The notes below the pieces were generated by a model. The model had not been told where the DNA came from. It searched no databases and saw only the letters and a list, made by a program, of their open reading frames with translations. A stretch of DNA of 35,008 nt, taken from contig CAJUSF010000008.1 of the NCBI GenBank assembly GCA_910588945.1, forward strand, positions 1-35,008, written 5' to 3'. Below, piece after piece: positions 1 to 6,979 of the stretch (position 1 is its first letter; every line of letters begins with the position of its first letter). This DNA is from an uncultured Eggerthellaceae bacterium (GTDB lineage: Bacteria > Actinomycetota > Coriobacteriia > Coriobacteriales > Eggerthellaceae). Both the position numbers and the translations under genes were made by a program.

Positions 1-674
1 TAAGCCTTGATATTTCCGGATGGAATATGGCGTCGCTCGTAAGCAATGTGAACGCATTCTATCAATGTATTGCGCTAAAGGTATTGGAGCTTCCGAGCGA
101 TTTCGTCAAATCATCTATGACCTCAATAGGTCAGATGTTCTTAGAATGTCGCTCTCTTGAATCTCTGGATGTCACAGGTTGGGACATATCGGGGCTGAAG
201 GATTTAGATCGTGCGTTCTATAACTGCGTATCATTGACCGATATTGCTGGGATCGAGATGTGGGATACATCGTCTGTGGCAAGTATGGTGGAGACGTTTA
301 AGGATTGTGCGAGCTTAAACATCGACTGTACCAATTGGGATGTGTCGCAGGTTATCGATCATGACGGATTTTCTGATGGCGCATCGGCGATGCTTATAGA
401 GCCGGTTTGGAAGGATGATGGCATTGAGGCTTCCTCAGAAGACGAAGGCCTAGCGATAAGAGATCGGCAAAGAAGTGATATTGCGGGCAATGGTGAACAA
501 AGCAGCCCTGATCAGGGATCTGCAGAAGATGAGTTTGTGTTTGATGAAGATGCAAGGCCAATATCGCAGGACTCTTTGCAGGTAGCCTCCTATGCAAAAA
601 GAGCGGTGATGCAGCTGATATTCAGGGTGAATCTCTTCACAGGGGAGGTGTATAGCCTAGGATTTTTTAGATGA
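1..674 (+). CDS. BspA-like leucine-rich repeat surface protein, 3' part
   Basis: The reading frame is open from the first base (codons start at position 3), so the 5' end lies outside the window and the ATG at 27 is internal. The visible part has three to four repeats of the BspA/DUF285 type, with a W-D-(I/V/T)-S core and a following F-x-x-C-x-S-L. These repeats occur in surface-exposed proteins of gut and oral bacteria and are linked to adhesion. After the repeats comes an acidic, Ser/Asp/Glu-rich stretch of about 60 residues that could be a stalk. The protein ends in YSLGFFR with no LPXTG motif and no C-terminal membrane segment, which is unusual for this class. Either the anchor is N-terminal or the C-terminus has been lost. 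The family call is firm; ligand and localisation are inferred. Confidence 0.8.
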   Translation, partial: SLDISGWNMASLVSNVNAFYQCIALKVLELPSDFVKSSMTSIGQMFLECRSLESLDVTGWDISGLKDLDRAFYNCVSLTDIAGIEMWDTSSVASMVETFKDCASLNIDCTNWDVSQVIDHDGFSDGASAMLIEPVWKDDGIEASSEDEGLAIRDRQRSDIAGNGEQSSPDQGSAEDEFVFDEDARPISQDSLQVASYAKRAVMQLIFRVNLFTGEVYSLGFFR

Positions 675-702
675 TGTTAGTGTTTGCGCGATCTGTCGCA
701 TC

Positions 703-732
703 GAGGGGCCATACCGATCATCTCGGCCCCTC
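703..732. terminator. Hairpin between convergent genes, possible weak terminator
   Basis: GAGGGGCC (703-710) and GGCCCCTC (725-732) form a perfect 8-bp stem with a 14-nt loop. It lies between the convergent ends of the BspA-like gene and the RelB gene. No clear T-tract follows on either strand, so intrinsic termination is uncertain. Confidence 0.4.
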
Positions 733-756
733 AATGGTAGCGATGATGCAAAGCTA

Positions 757-969
757 TTAGAGGTTTATGACCTCATGATCGATCTGCGGTTTTGTCGGGG
801 TAGGATCGCCTAGCGTTAGGTCGAAGGGGATTCCTCTATGCCTTATCAGCTGTCGGAGGAATATCTCGATAGCTGACGACATCGACAGTCCGATCTCTTG
901 AAGGATCGCTGCGGACTCGTTTTTGACGTCCTCATCTACCGTGGCGGTGAGCTGAATGTTCTTTGCCAT
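757..969 (-). CDS. RelB/DinJ family antitoxin (orphan)
   Basis: A protein of about 70 residues beginning MAKNIQLTATVDEDVK, which is the ribbon-helix-helix start of RelB/DinJ antitoxins; the middle, ILQEIGLSMSSAIEIFLRQL, matches the family's helical core. Such proteins neutralise a RelE/YafQ-type mRNA interferase and repress their own promoter as RHH dimers. I chose the ATG at 969 because AAGGAG lies seven bases upstream; the frame is open to an ATG at 990. In this family the toxin gene normally follows directly on the same strand, but only about 80 bp separate this gene from the BspA-like gene, so no toxin gene is present. It is a solitary antitoxin or the remnant of a module. A palindrome lies upstream (1011-1025). 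Confidence 0.85.
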   Translation of the reverse strand: MAKNIQLTATVDEDVKNESAAILQEIGLSMSSAIEIFLRQLIRHRGIPFDLTLGDPTPTKPQIDHEVINL

Positions 970-1010
970 GTGTCGCTCCTTATCGGACATCGGTTTAAAG
1001 TGGTGATTTT

Positions 1011-1025
1011 AGTATATTTTATACT
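1011..1025 (-). promoter_or_regulatory. Candidate operator/promoter of the RelB gene
   Basis: AGTATA (1011-1016) and TATACT (1020-1025) form an inverted repeat around TTT, about 40 bp upstream of the antitoxin start. On the minus strand it contains TATACT and TATAAA, either of which could be a -10 element. The palindromic GTGCAC follows at 1026-1031. A palindrome over the -10 is the expected site for RHH autorepression; binding itself is inferred. Confidence 0.45.
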
Positions 1026-1108
1026 GTGCACATAGTGGACATTACATAAAATCTATGGAGAAATTGATATGATGATCAAAAGCGAAAAGTCTAGGATGTG
1101 TTAACAGT

Positions 1109-2548
1109 ATGAATGAGATCAAGTGCCCAAATTGTCATACGGTATTTCAGGTCGACGCTACTGATTATTCCAATATCGTCTCTCAAGTAAGAAACGATGA
1201 GTTTGATAAAGCGCTCAAGGAGAAGGTTTCTTTGCTTCAGGCTGAGCAGGAGCTTTCTTTTGCTGAGCGCGACAGACGCATAGCGCAGCTCGAGGAATCT
1301 TTGCGTGCTGCAAAAGACAACATGGAGGTGGAAAAGAAACTTACTGCCGCCAATTATGAAGCGAAGATAAAAGAGATCGAAGCCGATGCGAATGCGGCGC
1401 TTGCACACGAAAAGTCTCAAAGCAAGGTCTCTTCAGGTGATTATGAGAAAAGGATCGCTGAGTTGCAGGCGCGTCTTTTGGCCGCCGAGGAAAAATTCGA
1501 GACTGAAAAAGAACTCTTGATCGCTAAGACCAAAGAGGCCTCAAAGGATTCCATCTTTGCGCTCGAGAGGAAAAACGATGAGCTCGCTATGAGGATCAAA
1601 CAAGGCGAGGTGGAATACAAGCGTCTCGAACAGGATAACATCGCTGAAATAGAGAGGCTAAAGGCGCTGCATGATGCTCAGTCAGCGAGCATGCAGTCTA
1701 AGTTCAAAGAGGATATCGCACAGGTCATAAAGACCAAAGACGAGATGATAGCGGTGCGTGAGAGTGAGATACAAAACATCAAGGACATGAAATCCAAACT
1801 CACAGTGAAGCTTTTAGGAGAAAGCCTAGAGCAGCATTGCGAGGTGGCGTTCAACCAATTAAGGGCTACTGCTTTTAGAAATGCCGAGTTCGGCAAAGAC
1901 AACGATGTGGTGGATGGCACAAAGGGCGACTATATTTATCGCGAGGCCACCGATGATGGTGCTGAGCTTATCTCGATAATGTTCGAAATGAAAGCAGAGG
2001 CATCTGATTCCGTGCATACAAAGAAGAACGAGGATCATCTTAAGAAGCTTGATCAGGACAGGCGAAAGAAGAAATGCGAGTACGCGGTGCTCGTTAGCAT
2101 GCTCGAGCCTGATAGCGAGCTGTACAATCAAGGTATCGTGGATGTGTCGTATCTCTACGGTAAGATGTACGTCATAAGACCGCAGTTCTTCATTCCGATG
2201 ATAACGCTGCTCAGAAATGCCGCTCTTTCTTCGGCTGAATACAAAAACGAGCTCGCACTCGTGCGTCAGCAAAATATCGATGTGACCAACTTCGAAGACT
2301 CGCTCGAGGATTTTAAAGAAAAGTTCGGGCGCAACTATAAGCTTGCAAGCGATCGCTTCCAAAAAGCGATAGATGAGATCGACAAGACCATCGATCATCT
2401 GAATAAGATAAAGGAGAATCTGCTCGGTTCAGAAAGAAATCTGCGTCTTGCGAACGACAAGGCTGAATCGCTTACGGTAAAGAAGCTCACGCGCGGCAAT
2501 CCTACAATGAAGAAGAAATTCGAAGAGCTTGCTTCGAAAGACGAATAA
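1109..2548 (+). CDS. DUF2130 domain protein, coiled-coil with PD-(D/E)XK-like C-terminal half
   Basis: The protein has 479 residues. It opens with a zinc-ribbon-like half site, CPNC (residues 6-9). A long charged, heptad-like coiled coil follows (about 30-230), then the conserved DUF2130 region (about 232-400), beginning KLLGESLEQHCEVAFNQLR. This region holds KGD (D274) and, after a hydrophobic strand, FEMK (E293, K295). A helix with QDRRKKK and the strand CEYAVLVS follow. That D...ExK arrangement resembles a PD-(D/E)XK nuclease core, which is my inference; the family has no established biochemical role that I can cite. The C-terminus is another helical segment. The start is ATG, with AGGA somewhat far upstream. 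It is followed 71 bp later by cysE with no visible functional link. Confidence 0.85.
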   Translation: MNEIKCPNCHTVFQVDATDYSNIVSQVRNDEFDKALKEKVSLLQAEQELSFAERDRRIAQLEESLRAAKDNMEVEKKLTAANYEAKIKEIEADANAALAHEKSQSKVSSGDYEKRIAELQARLLAAEEKFETEKELLIAKTKEASKDSIFALERKNDELAMRIKQGEVEYKRLEQDNIAEIERLKALHDAQSASMQSKFKEDIAQVIKTKDEMIAVRESEIQNIKDMKSKLTVKLLGESLEQHCEVAFNQLRATAFRNAEFGKDNDVVDGTKGDYIYREATDDGAELISIMFEMKAEASDSVHTKKNEDHLKKLDQDRRKKKCEYAVLVSMLEPDSELYNQGIVDVSYLYGKMYVIRPQFFIPMITLLRNAALSSAEYKNELALVRQQNIDVTNFEDSLEDFKEKFGRNYKLASDRFQKAIDEIDKTIDHLNKIKENLLGSERNLRLANDKAESLTVKKLTRGNPTMKKKFEELASKDE

Positions 2549-2619
2549 TCAGGGGCAAATCAGCTACACTCGTTTGGAAAGATACGGGGCGCATCAGCGC
2601 GGCGAAAATAGGAGAGATA

Positions 2620-3555
2620 ATGTTTGGAGACAACCTTGATCGCATAGTAAAGGCGATAGAGAAGAACTACGAAGCGGACGAGATATTCTTCACTAAGCCC
2701 GGCCGGCGCTTTCCGAGCCGGTCAGAGATCAAGGATATCCTGAAGAAGACCAGACGCGTCATATTCCCAGGCTATTTCGGGGAAGAGATGCTATCACCTA
2801 AGACCAGTCCCGAGTATTTCATCGGAGAGCTGCTCATTCAGATAGAGCGCTCTTTGCGCCAACAGATCATACTTGCGCTCACCTATACGGATGATAAATG
2901 CAGCGGACCTGCCAATGTGTCACAGTGTGGCGAGTGCGCTGCTCCGCATATCGTTGAGCGCACGGCTGATGTACTCACAGCTTTCTTTGACGAGCTTCCT
3001 GTTGTTCAGCGAAAACTCCTCACTGATGTGGAGGCTATATTCGAGGGTGATCCGGCGGCTGCGTCTAAAGAGGAAGTCATCTTTTCGTATCCCGGACTTT
3101 ATGCGATATACGTCTACAGGCTCGCAAATGTGCTCTATAAGCTGGACGTGCCGATCATTCCTCGCATTATGACGGAGCTTGCACATGCAGGCACAGGAAT
3201 CGATATCGGAGCCGGAGCGGATATCGGAGAGTATTTCTTTATCGACCATGGCACAGGTGTCGTTATCGGCGAGACAACCATCATCGGAGACCACGTGAAG
3301 ATATACCAAGGCGTCACACTTGGAGCGCTCTCCACAAGAGGCGGTCAAAGGCTGTCGGGCGTGAAGCGCCATCCAACGATCGAGGATAATGTGACGATTT
3401 ATTCGAACGCATCCGTACTCGGTGGCCAAACCGTTATAGGCGAGGGCTCGGTGATCGCAGGCTCTACCTTCGTCACTTTCTCCGTACCAGCAAATTCCCG
3501 CGTGTCGGCAGGCGAGCAGGAGATATCCGTTCGCGGACCCGAAGATAAGGAATAG
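2620..3555 (+). CDS. cysE: Serine O-acetyltransferase (EpsC/CysE type)
   Basis: A 311-residue enzyme that would transfer acetyl from acetyl-CoA to L-serine, giving O-acetylserine for cysteine synthesis. The N-terminal half is the helical domain. The C-terminal half is a left-handed beta-helix with hexapeptide repeats, including IDIGAGADIGEYFFIDHGTG and VVIGETTIIGDHVKIYQGVTLGALS; the DHGTGVVIGE segment carries the family's catalytic His/Asp region. The N-terminal extension (PGYFGEE) and the long spacing match the form common in anaerobes and Coriobacteriia rather than the short E. coli CysE. GGAGAG lies just upstream of the ATG. No cysK is adjacent in this window. Function is confident. Confidence 0.93.
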   Translation: MFGDNLDRIVKAIEKNYEADEIFFTKPGRRFPSRSEIKDILKKTRRVIFPGYFGEEMLSPKTSPEYFIGELLIQIERSLRQQIILALTYTDDKCSGPANVSQCGECAAPHIVERTADVLTAFFDELPVVQRKLLTDVEAIFEGDPAAASKEEVIFSYPGLYAIYVYRLANVLYKLDVPIIPRIMTELAHAGTGIDIGAGADIGEYFFIDHGTGVVIGETTIIGDHVKIYQGVTLGALSTRGGQRLSGVKRHPTIEDNVTIYSNASVLGGQTVIGEGSVIAGSTFVTFSVPANSRVSAGEQEISVRGPEDKE

Positions 3556-3567
3556 TTTCAAAGAGAA

Positions 3568-3599
3568 AGCCCGCAACAGATCGTATGCTGCTGCGGGCT
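3568..3599 (-). terminator. Hairpin terminator between cysE and the convergent membrane-protein gene
   Basis: AGCCCGCA (3568-3575) pairs with TGCGGGCT (3592-3599). On the minus strand the stem is followed by the T-rich TTTCTCTTTG, suiting the convergent gene ending at 3722. On the plus strand no T-tract follows, so termination of cysE here is less sure. Confidence 0.55.
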
Positions 3600-3721
3600 A
3601 TAAGTTCGATATGTACTCTATTTGCGCTTTTGTTTTAGCAGCTATCGAACGCGGGTAATATGATCAAAAGGATCGCTTTTTCAAGCTTTTGGAAGCAGCT
3701 CATCGCTTCTCATGCTGAAAA

Positions 3722-4609
3722 CTATGACACCTGTGATGCTCTTACACCAAATAGCTCCAAATACTGACCGTCTTTCACGATGACGACGTTGGGAGCTCCC
3801 GCCTCCACAGGAACGCTCTCGATGATCGAGTCCCCGTCAAATTCGAGGTCCTGCATGACATATGCCGCCGGCGTGGAATTTGAATATCTAATCTCGTCCT
3901 GCGATACGGTCTCGATGCTTAAATTGTATGTGCCGGCCGGAATATCGATGCCCACTCGATAGCACCCGCTATCCAAAGGTGAAGATGTTTCGATCGGTTC
4001 ATCCGTGGCAGACTCCATATAAAGCCTCTTGTTATCAGGTGTGAATACAACCAGTTCGCCCTCGGAGAATTCCGCGAAGTAGTCGCCGAAATACTCAACC
4101 ATGGCTTTTATCTGGAATCCCGGCTCACCTTTTGCGTTCTGCTTTGGAGTGAAGATACAGAAGTGGCTCATATCCTCCTGATCGCCATCGATGTGGTAGA
4201 TGCCCGACGGCATCTTAGCGCCATCGCCTACTGTGTATATCCCTGAATAGTAGCGCCCTGCATCTCCGTTATTGAGTTGGACGCCGTAGAGCCCTTCGAT
4301 TTCTTCGATGGTATAGATCTGCCCCGGCCGCACCACTATGAGGTCGTCTGCATAACTCTGTTCGCCCCCGCGATCATTCGATTCGACGGCTCCATCGCGA
4401 TTTGATTGGTCTTCTGTATTGCCATCGTGGCCTCTGTAGTAGCCGTCCCACTGCTCGATGGAGTCATCCTCGCCGTGAATGGTCCGCTCGAGGTTTGAAA
4501 AGCTTCCAAGAGCGTTGGCGATGATCACACCTGCGCCTATAACAAGGGCAAGCCCCATTGCGCAGGCGAGAATTATCCAAGGTACCTTGCTCTTTTTGTC
4601 GTCTTCCAC
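3722..4609 (-). CDS. Membrane-anchored protein with two Gly/Tyr-rich repeats, unknown function
   Basis: The protein has 295 residues and starts at GTG, with GAGGGG just upstream. A short charged cytoplasmic tail precedes one membrane segment (about residues 10-32, WIILACAMGLALVIGAGVII). A hydrophilic Asp/Gly/Arg-rich linker follows. The outer part contains two similar modules: the first around GIYTVG...PSGIYHIDG (about 122-145), the second around GCYRVG...PAGTYNLS (about 212-232), each followed by a beta-rich stretch. The PAGTY-type motif is seen in extracytoplasmic beta-sandwich modules of actinobacterial hypothetical proteins. No catalytic motif was seen. Only 26 bp separate it from the upstream ahcY gene on the same strand, so co-transcription is likely, but a functional link is not evident. 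Confidence 0.75.
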   Translation of the reverse strand: MEDDKKSKVPWIILACAMGLALVIGAGVIIANALGSFSNLERTIHGEDDSIEQWDGYYRGHDGNTEDQSNRDGAVESNDRGGEQSYADDLIVVRPGQIYTIEEIEGLYGVQLNNGDAGRYYSGIYTVGDGAKMPSGIYHIDGDQEDMSHFCIFTPKQNAKGEPGFQIKAMVEYFGDYFAEFSEGELVVFTPDNKRLYMESATDEPIETSSPLDSGCYRVGIDIPAGTYNLSIETVSQDEIRYSNSTPAAYVMQDLEFDGDSIIESVPVEAGAPNVVIVKDGQYLELFGVRASQVS

Positions 4610-4635
4610 TGGATCCCCTCGATTCCGAAGCTATC

Positions 4636-5901
4636 CTAAACGGTTCCCATGTTCCATGAATTCATGTATTCGATCTGCTCGTCTGTCAGCGTGTCGATCT
4701 CGATGCCTAGCGTCTCAAGCTTAAGGCGCGCCACCTTCTCATCAATGGCTTCCGGCACATCGTAGACCTTAGGCTCCATCTCGTTTGCATGTGCAAGAAG
4801 ATACTCGGCGCAAAGAGCGTGATTGGCAAAGCTCATATCCATCACGTTTGCCGGATGCCCTTCGGCACCGGAAAGGTTCACAAGGCGACCCTCGGCCAGA
4901 AGGATGATGGTCCGGCCGTCGGCCATCGTATATTCGACCACCATCGGTTTTATCTCTTCGGATTTCACCGCATGCTCCTCGAGCCACGGGATGTTGATCT
5001 CAGAGTTGAAGTGCCCCGAATTGCAGATGATCGCTCCGTCTTTCATGTTCTCATAGCAAACATCGTCGATGACGTTGAGGTTTCCTGTCACGGTAACCCA
5101 AATATCGGCATGCTTCGCGGCTTCTTCGCGCGGCATTACAGCGAAGCCGTCCATGTGCGCCTCAAGAGCTGCGGTCGGATCGACCTCGCAGACGATGACT
5201 TGACATCCCATTCCGCGTGCTCTCATCGCAAGGCCTTTGCCGCACCAGCCATAGCCTGAAATGACGAAGGTACGTCCCGCTAGGAGCCTGTTTGTAAGGC
5301 GGATGATGCCATCAAGCGTAGATTGGCCGGTGCCGTATCTGTTGTCGAAGAAGTGTTTGGTCTTCGCATCGTTCACCGCGATGATGGGATATTCCAGCGC
5401 ACCGTCTGCCGCCATCGCCGCAAGTCTGATAACGCCGGTTGTTGTCTCTTCTGCGCCGCCGATGATGTAGTCAAGCGCATCACGCCTGGATTCATGGACC
5501 CTGCCGACGACATCGGCGCCGTCATCTATCGTGATCTGCGGCTTGAAGTCGATCACAGCATCGACGTGCTTGTAATAGGTCTCAGTGTCCTCGCCCTTTA
5601 TTGCGTATACGCTGACATTAAAATCGCGTACGAGCGATGCGGCGGTATCATCTTGCGTGGACAGCGGATTCGACGCGCAAAGGCGAACCTCGGCGCCGCC
5701 CGCCACGAGCGTTCTTATGAGGTTGGCTGTCTCGGTCGTCACATGAAGGCACGCTCCGATTCTGACGCCCTCAAGTGGACGCTCGCGCTCGAAGCGCGCA
5801 CGGATCTTCGCGAGCACGGGCATGTCGCGATCAGCCCACTCGATTCTCGCAAGCCCCTCATCGGCAAGAGCGATGTCCTTGATATCGTAATCGTTTATCA
5901 C
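4636..5901 (-). CDS. ahcY: S-adenosylhomocysteine hydrolase (short, archaeal/Thermotoga-like type)
   Basis: The enzyme hydrolyses S-adenosylhomocysteine to adenosine and homocysteine with bound NAD, removing the product of methyltransferases. Seen motifs include HVTTETANL, the NAD-binding GYGWCGKG (about residues 217-224), DNRYGTGQSTLDG before it, and the late GHPANVMDMSFANHALCAEYL. The C-terminus stops at YMNSWNMGTV, so it lacks the Lys-Tyr tail of the classical bacterial and eukaryotic enzyme and resembles the shorter archaeal and Thermotoga forms; some archaeal members prefer S-inosylhomocysteine. The frame is open to an ATG at 5934, but AAAGGG sits six bases before the GTG at 5901, so I prefer GTG (421 residues). 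The gene diverges from the LuxR-type gene. Confidence 0.93.
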   Translation of the reverse strand: MINDYDIKDIALADEGLARIEWADRDMPVLAKIRARFERERPLEGVRIGACLHVTTETANLIRTLVAGGAEVRLCASNPLSTQDDTAASLVRDFNVSVYAIKGEDTETYYKHVDAVIDFKPQITIDDGADVVGRVHESRRDALDYIIGGAEETTTGVIRLAAMAADGALEYPIIAVNDAKTKHFFDNRYGTGQSTLDGIIRLTNRLLAGRTFVISGYGWCGKGLAMRARGMGCQVIVCEVDPTAALEAHMDGFAVMPREEAAKHADIWVTVTGNLNVIDDVCYENMKDGAIICNSGHFNSEINIPWLEEHAVKSEEIKPMVVEYTMADGRTIILLAEGRLVNLSGAEGHPANVMDMSFANHALCAEYLLAHANEMEPKVYDVPEAIDEKVARLKLETLGIEIDTLTDEQIEYMNSWNMGTV

Positions 5902-5931
5902 TTCAGTCCCTTTCGTTAGTCCTGTCGGCAA

Positions 5932-5948
5932 CATGATACGACATCATG
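5932..5948. promoter_or_regulatory. Palindrome in the ahcY/luxR-type divergent region
   Basis: CATGAT (5932-5937) and ATCATG (5943-5948) are separated by five bases. The site lies in the 117-bp space between the divergent ahcY and LuxR-type genes and could be an operator for either. Only position and symmetry support it. Confidence 0.3.
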
Positions 5949-6018
5949 ACCTAAGAGACGATCCAGCTTTTATTAACATCGGTGCTTTATCCATTCTCAT
6001 TAAGGAAGGAGTTCAAAG

Positions 6019-6426
6019 ATGGATAGAAAGCACAGAGTCTATGAGTCGTTCAAACGTGAAATCGACGAACGTGAAAGGAGGTACAAAGCAAAAGATCGCA
6101 AAGCGCTCACCAGATGCGAGATAGAACGTCTGGTGCATAAGTATCGGGAGCTGCAGTTGTCGATGTTGGATGAATATAAGCTGACAAAGCAGGAGAAGAC
6201 GGTAGTGTTTTATGTCCTGTTCGGCATCTCATATGCCAATATTGCGAAACTGATGGTGCTTGAGGATAGCACCATCAGTTTTCATATAAGGAACATCTTT
6301 CAGAAATGCCATGTTTCATGCAGACAGGATCTGTGTTTGCTTATCTTGATCAAGATGTACTTTACAGGCTTCGATCAGGATGACGGGCAGATGAGTCCCG
6401 CGTCGGATTCGTCCGATCAGACCTGA
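6019..6426 (+). CDS. Small LuxR-type HTH transcriptional regulator
   Basis: The protein has 135 residues. A charged helical N-terminus (about 1-50) is followed by a LuxR/NarL-type helix-turn-helix: LTKQEKTVVFYVLFGISYANIAKLM (about 56-80) then DSTISFHIRNIFQKC, the recognition helix with the family's T-(I/V)-x-x-H pattern. There is no receiver or sensor domain, so the input signal is unknown. AAGGAAGGAG lies close before the ATG. LuxR-type regulators are abundant in Eggerthellaceae, but most carry large membrane domains, so this minimal form is less usual. It diverges from ahcY and converges on the ACT-protein gene. A perfect 14-bp hairpin sits inside the DNA-binding coding region (6247-6281). 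Confidence 0.85.
   Translation: MDRKHRVYESFKREIDERERRYKAKDRKALTRCEIERLVHKYRELQLSMLDEYKLTKQEKTVVFYVLFGISYANIAKLMVLEDSTISFHIRNIFQKCHVSCRQDLCLLILIKMYFTGFDQDDGQMSPASDSSDQT
6247..6281 (+). other. Perfect 14-bp hairpin inside the LuxR-type gene
   Basis: AAACTGATGGTGCT (6247-6260) and AGCACCATCAGTTT (6268-6281) are exact reverse complements with a seven-base loop, TGAGGAT, and one more T follows at 6282. The stem lies in the codons for the HTH and looks like an intrinsic terminator: three intergenic hairpins here (21711, 30501, 31912) also have seven-base loops. It could be an internal attenuator, an mRNA stability element or a cruciform; no function is proven. Confidence 0.6.
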
Positions 6427-6432
6427 TCCGAC
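6402..6432 (+). terminator. Weak hairpin at the end of the LuxR-type gene
   Basis: GTCGGAT (6402-6408) can pair with ATCCGAC (6426-6432), and nested GATCAG/CTGATC (6415-6428) gives an alternative. The stems cover the stop codon and no T-run follows, so termination is only a possibility. Confidence 0.25.
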
Positions 6433-6470
6433 TGACCCCTCTCGTTGGGCTGCCGAAGCTCTTCGATCGT

Positions 6471-6893
6471 CTACTCGGCATAAAGGCTTGACGCCTCGAG
6501 CGTCTTGTAGCCTCTCTCGGCAAGCACGCTCTCTGCGTTCTCGCCGCCGATCTTCAGAACATCGATGACCTTGCCGCCGTCGGCGATGAAGCAGTATGCA
6601 TACTCGACATTCATGTCCTCATCATCGCAAAGCTCCAGAAGCGTGGCTAAAGAGCCCGGCTCATCGTCGAGCTCGACGGCGATCACCTTGGTGACGGCAG
6701 CCCTGAAGCCTCCCTCCACGAGCACCTCTTTTGCGCGCTCGGGCGTATCGCAAAGTATTCTCGCAACGCCGAAATCCTCCGTATCGGCAAGATATAGTGC
6801 ATGCATATTGATCCCCGCATCCGATATCGCGCGGGTTGCCGATGCCAGATGGCCTTTTCTATTCTCAAGGAAGATCGTCAATTGGCTGATCAT
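6471..6893 (-). CDS. Tandem ACT-domain protein
   Basis: The protein has 140 residues in two ACT domains: the first starts MISQLTIFLENRKGHLASATRAISDAGINMHAL, with the usual G-x-L...A-G-I-N turn; the second starts VIAVELDDEPGSLATLLELC, with the same pattern. ACT domains bind small ligands, usually amino acids, and this two-domain, enzyme-free form is often encoded beside phenylacetate-CoA ligase in anaerobes. Here it follows paaK on the same strand after an 86-bp gap, so a ligand-sensing role in aromatic acid or amino acid metabolism is a reasonable inference. AAAGGA precedes the ATG by about eight bases. Just upstream of that site is a tandem hexanucleotide repeat (6910-6951). Confidence 0.88.
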   Translation of the reverse strand: MISQLTIFLENRKGHLASATRAISDAGINMHALYLADTEDFGVARILCDTPERAKEVLVEGGFRAAVTKVIAVELDDEPGSLATLLELCDDEDMNVEYAYCFIADGGKVIDVLKIGGENAESVLAERGYKTLEASSLYAE

Positions 6894-6909
6894 TTGAGAG
6901 ATCCTTTCG

Positions 6910-6951
6910 CTTGGTCTTGGTCTTGGTCTTGGTCTTGGCCTTGGTCTTGGT
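6910..6951. repeat. Hexanucleotide tandem repeat, seven units of CTTGGT
   Basis: Seven consecutive CTTGGT units, the fifth reading CTTGGC, fill 42 bp of the 86-bp gap between paaK and the ACT-protein gene (ACCAAG on the transcribed sense). The array ends just upstream of the ACT gene's ribosome binding site. Such short arrays can change copy number by slippage; a change would alter leader length, not a reading frame. Confidence 0.9.
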
Positions 6952-6979
6952 CGTTTTTCTATCGCGCTGCCGATCCTCG

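Noticed and set aside
675..756. RelE/YafQ toxin gene after the antitoxin
   Set aside because: Only about 80 bp are available and they hold a hairpin, not an open frame.
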